Below are positions 1-6,127 of a DNA stretch of 7,321 nucleotides, piece by piece; the stretch's first letter is position 1; each line of letters starts with the position of its first letter. A program made the translations under genes and the position numbers. The stretch is taken from NCBI GenBank assembly GCA_964516555.1, contig CAZFAI010000037.1:1-7321 (forward strand), written 5' to 3'. This DNA is from CAZFAI01 sp964516555 (GTDB taxonomy: Bacteria; Patescibacteriota; Microgenomatia; UBA12405). The notes under the pieces were generated by a model. It saw nothing but the letters and a program-made list of their open reading frames with translations. It was not told where the DNA came from and made no database searches.

Positions 1-621
1 TCTACTCTGGCCATGGTTTTTTATTATAACCCCAAGGATTATAAATACTAAGCTTATAACTTGAGCGATTTTGATGTTTCCTATCGCCCAGGTGTCAGTA
101 CGAAGAAATTCAAGAAAAAAACGAATTATTCCGTAACTAATTAAGTACGTTGCCGTTTTGTGAGTTTTTGATTTTATTAATATTAAAAAAATCAGAAATG
201 TCAGGATTGATTCGTATAGCCAGACGGGTTGGCCAGCTGGACTGTAGACTTCCTGATTAAAATAATTACCAAATCTACCGATGCTTTGACATAACGGTAG
301 AATCGGAGTAATCAGGTTGGTAATTTTTAGCAAAGACAATTTATTCTGAAAAGAAAAGAAGGCTATAGCCAGTAGTCCGCCAATTAGGGCGCCGTATATG
401 GCTAATCCCCCACTTCGGGTATTGGGAATTTGCCAAAGATTTTCTGAGTAATAAGACCAGTAATCGAAAACGTGGTAAAGCCGGGCTCCGATAAAGGAAG
501 ACATTAAGACAAGAAATATAAAGAGGTTTTCTTTATTTTTCGGGATAACCTGATTGTGTTTGGAAAAGTAACAAATGCCGATGGCGATACTGATGCCGAT
601 TATAAGTCCATAAAGGTGCAT
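1..621 (-). CDS. lgt: Prolipoprotein diacylglyceryl transferase Lgt (partial, 3' end outside window)
   Basis: Lgt transfers a diacylglyceryl group from phosphatidylglycerol to the lipobox cysteine of prelipoproteins in the cytoplasmic membrane, the first step of lipoprotein maturation. The frame is open from ATG at 621 to the left edge (207 codons, no stop). Family motifs are visible: YGL at residues 4-6, GARLYHV at 46-51, SGGLAIYGALIGG at 70-82, the signature IGRFGNYFNQE at 114-124 (R116 matches an essential arginine of the family), LYES at 136-139 and IRFFLEFLR at 166-174. Several hydrophobic segments fit an integral membrane protein. The start is unusually close to YGL, whereas E. coli Lgt has about 25 residues before it. 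The stretch between NQE and LYES is about 12 residues and lacks the usual LPW and HP elements, so this is a compact version. The E. coli H103 position is a tyrosine (Y76). The start lies 5 nt after the tRNA-Lys gene. Identification is firm; the exact start is likely but not proven. Confidence 0.93.
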   Translation of the reverse strand, partial: MHLYGLIIGISIAIGICYFSKHNQVIPKNKENLFIFLVLMSSFIGARLYHVFDYWSYYSENLWQIPNTRSGGLAIYGALIGGLLAIAFFSFQNKLSLLKITNLITPILPLCQSIGRFGNYFNQEVYSPAGQPVWLYESILTFLIFLILIKSKTHKTATYLISYGIIRFFLEFLRTDTWAIGNIKIAQVISLVFIILGVIIKNHGQSR

Positions 622-626
622 TTTTG

Positions 627-700
627 TGGGTCCTGAGAGACTCGAACTCTCGACCACCTGCTTAAAAGGCAGATGCTCTAACCAACTGAGCTAAGGACCC
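627..700 (-). tRNA. tRNA-Lys (anticodon UUU)
   Basis: On the minus strand a complete 74-nt cloverleaf can be folded by eye. It has a 7-bp acceptor stem GGGTCCT/AGGACCC, D stem GCTC/GAGC, anticodon stem TCTGC/GCAGG (one T-G pair) around loop CTTTTAA, and T stem GAGAG/CTCTC around TTCGAGT. The anticodon is TTT, reading lysine AAA and AAG. The discriminator base is A at 627. The next bases are C, A, A, A, A, so CCA is not encoded and must be added by the CCA-adding enzyme. The gene sits between rplS (6 nt) and lgt (5 nt) in the same orientation and has no visible promoter of its own, so it is probably cut out of a polycistronic transcript. Confidence 0.97.
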
Positions 701-706
701 GATTTT

Positions 707-1021
707 TTATAAAGTTCTGGCTTTAGGATCCCGAAGGTGATAAAGCTTGGCTCTGCGGACTGTTCTTTTGGGGCCGCGGAGTTTTTTGATGTTATCTATC
801 CACGGAGAGACAACCGGGAAAATTCTTTCAACAAAGACTCCATCAGAGGCGGCTTTTCGGACAATAAAGCTTTGATTTTCATCACGACCCTTGATGGATA
901 TTATAATGCCATCAAAAGCCTGAAGTCTTTCCCTGTCATTACGTTCCTTGATCTTGTAGTTGACCTTTACGGTGTCACCTACATTGAATTCGGAATCTTT
1001 ATGTGTAAATTTTAAGGCCAT
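707..1021 (-). CDS. rplS: 50S ribosomal protein L19
   Basis: L19 is a protein of the large ribosomal subunit located at the interface with the small subunit. The 104-residue product shows the family pattern throughout: FNVGDTVKVNYKI near residues 12-24, ERLQAFDGIIISIKG at about 31-45, FIVRKAASDGVFVERIFPVVSP at about 52-73, and the C-terminal signature RRAKLYHLRD at about 89-98. It is slightly shorter than the E. coli protein (115 residues), lacking part of the N-terminal helix before the GDTV segment. The start is ATG at 1021; no Shine-Dalgarno sequence precedes it, only an A/T-rich leader. It is first in a tight unit with tRNA-Lys and lgt, and its TAA stop lies 6 nt before the tRNA. An extended -10 element lies about 24 nt upstream of the start codon. 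Confidence 0.97.
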   Translation of the reverse strand: MALKFTHKDSEFNVGDTVKVNYKIKERNDRERLQAFDGIIISIKGRDENQSFIVRKAASDGVFVERIFPVVSPWIDNIKKLRGPKRTVRRAKLYHLRDPKARTL

Positions 1022-1044
1022 ATATTTTTTAAATTTGCTTTGAA

Positions 1045-1053
1045 ATTATAGCA
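1045..1053 (-). promoter_or_regulatory. Extended -10 promoter for rplS-tRNA-Lys-lgt
   Basis: On the minus strand the 80-bp gap between dnaE and rplS contains TGCTATAAT, a consensus -10 hexamer with the TGn extension. No good -35 hexamer lies 16-18 bp upstream, which is typical when the extension compensates. Transcription would start near 1038, giving a leader of roughly 17 nt. No hairpin plus T-run terminator for dnaE is visible in the same gap. Confidence 0.6.
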
Positions 1054-1101
1054 AAAGAAACTTTGGTATTCTAGCACAAGGTTTTCCCAAATGGAAGGAA
1101 A

Positions 1102-4100
1102 TTATTTTAAAATGGCTGCGATTTCTTCCTGGAGTTTTTTTGAGTAATTAACCCCGAATGATAGTGGAATATTCTTGCCGTTGGGAAGAATTATCAAGCC
1201 ACGATGACCGTTGGGGTTTTTCTTCAAAAGACTATTTAGTTGCATAAGCTTGTTTTGATTGGTGTTGTTGGGGATTTGGATGACGAAGTCATATTCATGC
1301 GAAGAAGAGTTCTTGGGGACTTCTTCAGAAATAATGTCAATTAAGATTGAAAATTCATCGTTCCTAATATTCGTTTTACCTTCAAAATAAATAGGCTTAT
1401 TTTCGGCAAGAATTGGTTCACATTCTTCGTAAGTTTTTGGGAAGATCACGGCTTCAATTTTTCCGGTTTCGTCTTCAAGCGTTAAGAAAGCCATTTTGGC
1501 ATTGTTTTTTTTGGTCCGGATCATTTTGAATTTAGAAATTACTGCCGAACCCTTAACCATGGTGTTTGGACCTTTGCCAGGGATATCACTTAACTTAGTA
1601 AAACCATACTTATGGAAAGGTTCAAGGATTTTGCTTATCGGGTTTTCGGTAACAAAGACTCCCATGAGCTGTTTTTCGAAAGCTAATATCTCTTTTTGAG
1701 GTAACTCTTCTATATCCGGCAGATTGTCTAGCGGAGCTTCAACCTGGACAGTTTCAGATGATCCATAAGTATCAAAAAGTCCGAATTGGCCGTTGATTTT
1801 TTTGCCATTTAATTTTTCACAATCGCTTCGAATGCGGTCTATTGTGGCGAGCATGGCACTTCTTTTGCCGAATTTATCCATTGCACCGACCTTGATGAGA
1901 CTTTCCAGAACTCTTTTGTTGACTTTTTGACCGTCAACCCGGAGGCAAAAATCGGAAAGACTTTGGTATTCACCATTTTGTTTTTCGGCAAGAATCGCCT
2001 CGATGGCAGCTTCGCCAACATTTTTGATAGCGTTTAGGCCGAAACGGATAGCTAAACCATCAAGAGAATCCTGGTTTGGTTCCATGGTGAAGCCACTTTC
2101 GGAATGGTTGACGTTGGGTGGGTTAATAACAATTCCCATATGACGGCATTCTTCAATTCCGGAGGTGATTTTTTCAGTATCTTGTGATTCTGCAGTAAGT
2201 AGGGCGCACATGTATTCAACCGGGAAATTAGCTTTCATGTAGCCGGTCCGATACGCGAGCATGCCATAAGAAGCGGCGTGAGCTTTGTTGAAACCATAAG
2301 AGGTGAACGGTTCGATAAAGCCGAATATTTCCTGGGCTTTTTCTTTGGTATAGCCGTTATCGATACAGCCCTGGATAAATTTTTCTTTTTGAGCAGCCAT
2401 TTCTTCGGGAATTTTTTTACCAATGGCTTTTCGGAATTTATCGACTTCAACCCAGTTGTATCCAGCCAGCTCTATTGCTGTATAGAGACAGTCATCCTGA
2501 TAAACCAAAAGTCCATAAGATTTATCCAAATATTTTTCCATTTTAGGGTCAAAGTAAGTTATTTTTGAAGGGTCGTTCTTTCGGGCAATATATTCCGGTA
2601 TCATGGCCATAGGTCCGGGACGGTAAAGAGCTACCATGGCCATTAAGTCCTCTACCCTTTCAGGTTTCAATTCTTTGAGCCACTTGGTCATCCCCTCTCC
2701 TGATAATTGGAAAACCCCCATAGTGTCGCCTTTGGATAGCATTTCAAATGTCTTTTTGTCGTCCAGGGGAATTTTTCTTAAGTTGACGTCAACTCCCTTG
2801 GTTTTGCGGGCATTGATTACAGATTCCCGTAAAAAAGAAAGGTTTCTTATTCCGAGGATGTCAAATTTAATTAAGCCGATATCCTCGCAGGCATGCATTT
2901 CGTATTGAGTAATTCTTTTGTCGCCTCCGGTTTCAAGCTGAATGGGGGTAAAGTCGTTGATGTCATCCGGGGATATGACTATAGCACAGGCATGAACGCT
3001 GATATGACGGGCACAGCCTTCTATTTGTTTGGCAGTGTCAAGTATTTTTCTGGAATCCGGGTCGTTGTCGTAGAGTTGTTTGAGGTCGGGGGTAGTATCC
3101 AGAGCTTTACTGATTGACATAGGAAAACCCTGAGAGCCCATGGGAATTAGTTTGCTGACTTTGTCGCCGATAGCATACTCGTAACCAAGTACTCTGGCTG
3201 TATCGCGAACTGCACCCCGGGCCATCATTCGGCCAAAGGTACATATTTGGGCAACACTATTTTCTCCGTATTGATCGACGATATGATAAAGCATTTCCTG
3301 CCTTTTTACGTCGGCGACATCAAGGTCGATGTCGGGAGGAGACGGGCGGTCTTTGTTTAAAAATCTTTCAAAGGGGAGTTGGTAGATAAGGGGGTCGACG
3401 GAAGTAATTCCGAGAACAAAGGCGACCAAGCATCCGGCTGCTGATCCCCTAGTATTGGTGGGCGTGTCGTTACTTTCGGTCCATTGTACAAAATCATGCA
3501 TGATCAGAAAGTAGGGAGCATAACCTTTTGAACAAATGACATCAAGTTCGTACTCCAAACGTTCTTTAACTTCCGATGTAATTTCCCCATAGTGGATCTT
3601 GGTTTGTTCCATAACCAACTCTGTCAGGACTTCCGGTGCAGTCTTGCCTTTTGGTATCGGAAATTTCGGAAAGTACCAGTTGCCAATTTCTATGTCGAGA
3701 TTACACTTTTCGGCAATTTTGACGGTATTTTCTATGGCATCGGGGTATTGGGCAAACTGATCTTTCATTTCCTGTGGGCTTTTTATATAAAAGTCAGGAA
3801 CATCGAACATGGAGAGGCGGTTTTGGTCGTTGATTGTGGTTTGGGTATTTATCATCATTAATACGTCCTGAGCAAAGGCGTCTTCTTTTTTTATGTAATG
3901 GGCATCGTTGGCAGCTACTAGCGGTATGCCTAATTCACGACTAATTTTGATAATTTCCTGATTGGATTTATCCTGGTCTTTGAGTCCGGGATGGGGTTGA
4001 ATTTCTAAATAAAAATCATCACCAAAAAGTTGTTGGTAATCTTTGGCACGTTGACGGGCTTTTTCGGGTTCATCATTGAGGATTAGTTGGGAGATTTCGC

Positions 4101-4518
4101 CTTCTATGCAAGCACTGGTGCAGACCAAACCTTGGTGATATTTATTTAATATTTCCCAGTCTATTCGTGGTTTATAGTAGAAACCTTCCAGATAACTGAT
4201 ACTGATCATTTTCATCAAGTTTTTGTATCCCTGGTGATTTTTGGCCAACAGTATGGTGTGGTAATTACGGCGGTTGGCAGCTGAACGGTCAAGGCGTCCA
4301 TTGGGTGCCAGGTACATTTCAACACCAATAATGGGTTTTACTTCAGCCTTTTGGCAGGCTTTATAGAATTCAATGGCACCGTACATACTGCCATGGTCAG
4401 TTATGGCTATGGCATTCATTCCCATCTCTTTGATGGCCGGGATTAGTTGTTTGACTTTACTGAGGCCATCAAGGAGAGAGTACTCGGTGTGAACGTGTAG
4501 ATGAACAAAATCAGACAT
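1102..4518 (-). CDS. dnaE: DNA polymerase III subunit alpha, DnaE type
   Basis: This is the replicative DNA polymerase catalytic subunit. With the ATG at 4518 it is 1138 residues (numbering below), normal for DnaE. An N-terminal PHP domain spans about 1-270: HLHVH gives H6, H8 and H10; ITDHG gives D41 and H42; GVE gives E67; NDAH gives D205 and H207. The C-family polymerase core follows: PDIDLD with catalytic D398 and D400, KFDILG with D553, the ALYRPGPM motif near 630, and SYGFNKAHAASYG near 740-751. The tandem helix-hairpin-helix region lies at about 820-890. QFGLF at 911-915 resembles the internal beta-clamp-binding motif. An OB fold covers about 985-1065, with a short C-terminal domain to the end. 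A TTG at 4545 would add nine residues, but homologues begin about five residues before HLHVH, which favours the ATG. No Shine-Dalgarno precedes either start. No intein or frameshift is seen. Confidence 0.97.
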   Translation of the reverse strand: MSDFVHLHVHTEYSLLDGLSKVKQLIPAIKEMGMNAIAITDHGSMYGAIEFYKACQKAEVKPIIGVEMYLAPNGRLDRSAANRRNYHTILLAKNHQGYKNLMKMISISYLEGFYYKPRIDWEILNKYHQGLVCTSACIEGEISQLILNDEPEKARQRAKDYQQLFGDDFYLEIQPHPGLKDQDKSNQEIIKISRELGIPLVAANDAHYIKKEDAFAQDVLMMINTQTTINDQNRLSMFDVPDFYIKSPQEMKDQFAQYPDAIENTVKIAEKCNLDIEIGNWYFPKFPIPKGKTAPEVLTELVMEQTKIHYGEITSEVKERLEYELDVICSKGYAPYFLIMHDFVQWTESNDTPTNTRGSAAGCLVAFVLGITSVDPLIYQLPFERFLNKDRPSPPDIDLDVADVKRQEMLYHIVDQYGENSVAQICTFGRMMARGAVRDTARVLGYEYAIGDKVSKLIPMGSQGFPMSISKALDTTPDLKQLYDNDPDSRKILDTAKQIEGCARHISVHACAIVISPDDINDFTPIQLETGGDKRITQYEMHACEDIGLIKFDILGIRNLSFLRESVINARKTKGVDVNLRKIPLDDKKTFEMLSKGDTMGVFQLSGEGMTKWLKELKPERVEDLMAMVALYRPGPMAMIPEYIARKNDPSKITYFDPKMEKYLDKSYGLLVYQDDCLYTAIELAGYNWVEVDKFRKAIGKKIPEEMAAQKEKFIQGCIDNGYTKEKAQEIFGFIEPFTSYGFNKAHAASYGMLAYRTGYMKANFPVEYMCALLTAESQDTEKITSGIEECRHMGIVINPPNVNHSESGFTMEPNQDSLDGLAIRFGLNAIKNVGEAAIEAILAEKQNGEYQSLSDFCLRVDGQKVNKRVLESLIKVGAMDKFGKRSAMLATIDRIRSDCEKLNGKKINGQFGLFDTYGSSETVQVEAPLDNLPDIEELPQKEILAFEKQLMGVFVTENPISKILEPFHKYGFTKLSDIPGKGPNTMVKGSAVISKFKMIRTKKNNAKMAFLTLEDETGKIEAVIFPKTYEECEPILAENKPIYFEGKTNIRNDEFSILIDIISEEVPKNSSSHEYDFVIQIPNNTNQNKLMQLNSLLKKNPNGHRGLIILPNGKNIPLSFGVNYSKKLQEEIAAILK

Positions 4519-4523
4519 AATGT

Positions 4524-4541
4524 TTAATTTTGCAAAATTAA
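4524..4541. repeat. 18-bp perfect palindrome just upstream of dnaE
   Basis: The sequence TTAATTTTGCAAAATTAA is identical on both strands and ends 5 nt before the dnaE ATG at 4518. As DNA it looks like a possible operator for a dimeric regulator. As RNA it could form a weak AU-rich 7-bp hairpin with a TGCA loop next to the start codon. It also overlaps the best candidate -10 hexamer for dnaE. Its function is unknown. Confidence 0.5.
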
Positions 4542-4555
4542 GCAACTCGTTTCAA
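4527..4555 (-). promoter_or_regulatory. Candidate dnaE promoter
   Basis: On the minus strand TTGAAA (4555-4550, five of six consensus bases) is followed after 17 bp by CAAAAT (4532-4527, four of six). Transcription would begin within one or two bases of the dnaE ATG at 4518, giving an essentially leaderless mRNA. The -10 match is weak. A second weaker candidate, TATAGT at 4621-4616, lies just after the htpX stop. Confidence 0.3.
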
Positions 4556-4566
4556 TAACTAAACTG

Positions 4567-4594
4567 TAGTGTTCTAAGATAGATAAAAACACTA
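4567..4594. repeat. Inverted repeat between htpX and dnaE
   Basis: The arms TAGTGTT (4567-4573) and AACACTA (4588-4594) are perfect 7-bp complements. In the minus-strand RNA they extend to 9 bp with one G-U and one A-U pair around a 10-nt loop. No run of T follows on the minus strand, so it is not a typical intrinsic terminator for the htpX transcript. It may be an operator or a weak terminator or processing hairpin. Confidence 0.4.
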
Positions 4595-4639
4595 TTTTCG
4601 AGGCAGGTTTAATTTACTATAAACTAATATTTGACTTAT

Positions 4640-5524
4640 TTAAAGCATTTGTTCGAGGGCCTTGATACGTTCTTCTATCGGAGGGTGGGTTGAAAATAAA
4701 CTGGCAATTTTGTCGCCTTTGAAGGGGTTTTTAATATAAAGAGAGGCGGTGGCAGTGGAGGCAGTTTGTAGAGGGTTGGAGTCATCAGCTATTATTTTTA
4801 AGGCTTCAATTAACCCTTGGGGTTGGCGGGTTAATTTGACTCCGCTGGCGTCGGCTAAATACTCCCTTCTTCTGGAAATTGCCAATTGGACAAGCTGGGC
4901 AATAATTGGAGCAAAAATAATCAAAATTAAGCCAATTAACATTAAGATCCCTGATGAACTGTTTCGATCCCGGCTGCGGTTACGATAAAACATACTTCTT
5001 GAAGCCATGTTGATTAAAATTGACAGGGAGCCGATAAGAACACTGACGATGGTCATAAGCCGGATGTCGTAATTTTGGATGTGTGATAATTCGTGGGCGA
5101 TGACTCCTTCCAGCTGGGTACGGTTGAGTTTTTGGAGTAATCCGGTGGTGGCACAGACAACGGAATTTTGAGGATCACGACCGGTAGCAAATGCATTTAG
5201 GGCGGCGCTATCCATAACGTAAATTTTGGGCATTGGCATACCTTGACCCAAGCTTAGATTCTCAGTGATGGTGTAGAAGTCGAAGAATTCCTGCCGATTG
5301 GCAGGACGGGCGCGGTTGAGTCCTAAAACAATCTTATCGCCCCATAGGTAACTGACTCCGGCAGAAAAAAGAGAAAATACGAAAGCCATTGCTACGAATG
5401 GGATACCAAGATCCAGGGTGTAAGAAATGGCATATGCTACACCGACGATAAAAACGACAAAGAGAAACATTATTACGTTTGACCTAAGTTTGTTCCTCGA
5501 TACCTGTTCGTAGACGTTAATCAT
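4640..5524 (-). CDS. htpX: HtpX-like membrane zinc metalloprotease (M48 family)
   Basis: HtpX is an integral membrane endopeptidase of peptidase family M48 that cleaves damaged or misfolded membrane proteins with its active site on the cytoplasmic side. The 294-residue product has two N-terminal membrane segments (about 17-36 and 41-60). The family signature DSAALNAFATGRDP lies at 105-118, and the zinc-binding HELSH at 144-148 contains catalytic E145. Two more hydrophobic segments follow (about 156-175 and 191-213). The third zinc ligand E221 is in EYLAD, and the conserved LFSTHPPIEERIKAL lies near the C-terminus (277-290). Length is typical (E. coli HtpX 293). The ATG at 5524 follows the lemA stop by only 3 nt and has no Shine-Dalgarno, so translation is probably coupled to lemA. 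The lemA-htpX pairing is recurrent in bacteria and suggests a shared role at the membrane. Confidence 0.96.
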   Translation of the reverse strand: MINVYEQVSRNKLRSNVIMFLFVVFIVGVAYAISYTLDLGIPFVAMAFVFSLFSAGVSYLWGDKIVLGLNRARPANRQEFFDFYTITENLSLGQGMPMPKIYVMDSAALNAFATGRDPQNSVVCATTGLLQKLNRTQLEGVIAHELSHIQNYDIRLMTIVSVLIGSLSILINMASRSMFYRNRSRDRNSSSGILMLIGLILIIFAPIIAQLVQLAISRRREYLADASGVKLTRQPQGLIEALKIIADDSNPLQTASTATASLYIKNPFKGDKIASLFSTHPPIEERIKALEQML

Positions 5525-5527
5525 AAT

Positions 5528-6106
5528 TTAGAGATTGACGTTGGGGTTTTTGGTCTCACTTTCGGAGACTTCAATATGTTCACCCTCAAGAGCAGTTTGC
5601 AACCCCTTTTCCTCCTTGAAACCGAATAGCGGAGCTAACCAGACACCGGGTACGGTGTGGATAGCAGTGTTGTAGTCGGCAGATAGGTCAATTAAAGTCC
5701 GGCGGGCATACATGATTTTGTCTGCAGTATCGCGGAGTTCGTTCATCAGATTGGAAACAATGTCGGAAGCTTTTATTTCCGGATTGCTTTCTACAATAAC
5801 CCGAAGTGCGCCCAGGGCTTTACCAATTAGCTCCTGAGATTGATCAAGCTTTTTGGAATCATTTGTGTCGACTGCCTGGGTTATCATCTTCCTGGCGTCC
5901 GTTAGATTGTCGAAAATGCCCTTTTCGTGTTTCATGTAGCCTTTGGCGGAGTCAACTAAGTTTGGTATTAAGTTGGCCTGTCTTTTGAGCTGGTTTCCGA
6001 TTTCCTGAATGGAAGCTTTAATTCTTACCTGATAAGTTTTTATCCGGTTATAGAATCCGATAACAAAGAGTATTAGTAGGGCAAGTATGGCGATGATTAT
6101 TATCAT
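5528..6106 (-). CDS. lemA: LemA family membrane-anchored protein
   Basis: LemA proteins have one N-terminal membrane segment and a helical soluble domain; their molecular function is not established. The 192-residue product starts with a hydrophobic anchor (about 1-17) followed by FYNRI. The family pattern QLKRQANLIPNLVDSAKGYMKHE lies at 39-61, the ESNPEIKASDIVSNLMNELRDT segment at 106-127, and YN with a LAPLFGF terminal motif at 145-163. The tail is polar and acidic. The start at 6106 is supported by the clearest Shine-Dalgarno in the window (AAAAGGA, about seven bases before ATG). The gene lies 21 nt after polX and 3 nt before htpX in the same direction, so it is probably in a polX-lemA-htpX operon. 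An extended -10 within the end of polX may give lemA-htpX its own transcript. Confidence 0.95.
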   Translation of the reverse strand: MIIIIAILALLILFVIGFYNRIKTYQVRIKASIQEIGNQLKRQANLIPNLVDSAKGYMKHEKGIFDNLTDARKMITQAVDTNDSKKLDQSQELIGKALGALRVIVESNPEIKASDIVSNLMNELRDTADKIMYARRTLIDLSADYNTAIHTVPGVWLAPLFGFKEEKGLQTALEGEHIEVSESETKNPNVNL

Positions 6107-6111
6107 TTTTT

Positions 6112-6118
6112 TTCCTTT
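6112..6118 (-). promoter_or_regulatory. Shine-Dalgarno site of lemA
   Basis: AAAAGGA on the minus strand, about 5-7 nt from the ATG at 6106. It is the only well-placed purine-rich site in the window and fixes the lemA start. The other starts here lack one or borrow sequence from a tRNA. Confidence 0.65.
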
Positions 6119-6127
6119 TAATAATTT

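Noticed and set aside
622..657. In-frame extension of lgt into the tRNA, with a GTG at 657-655
   Set aside because: The extra codons are tRNA-Lys sequence and show no resemblance to the N-terminus of Lgt.
737..1015. Plus-strand reading frame opposite rplS
   Set aside because: It is entirely antisense to a clear L19 gene and its product resembles nothing I recognise.
2278..3117. Several plus-strand frames opposite dnaE
   Set aside because: All overlap conserved DnaE coding sequence and look like shadow frames.
1102..4518. UGA recoded as an amino acid, as in some CPR lineages
   Set aside because: Long conserved genes contain no in-frame TGA and all five complete genes stop at TAA.
4519..4545. 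Upstream TTG start for dnaE adding nine residues
   Set aside because: The family normally begins about five residues before HLHVH, which matches the ATG at 4518. The extension would translate the palindrome and has no Shine-Dalgarno.
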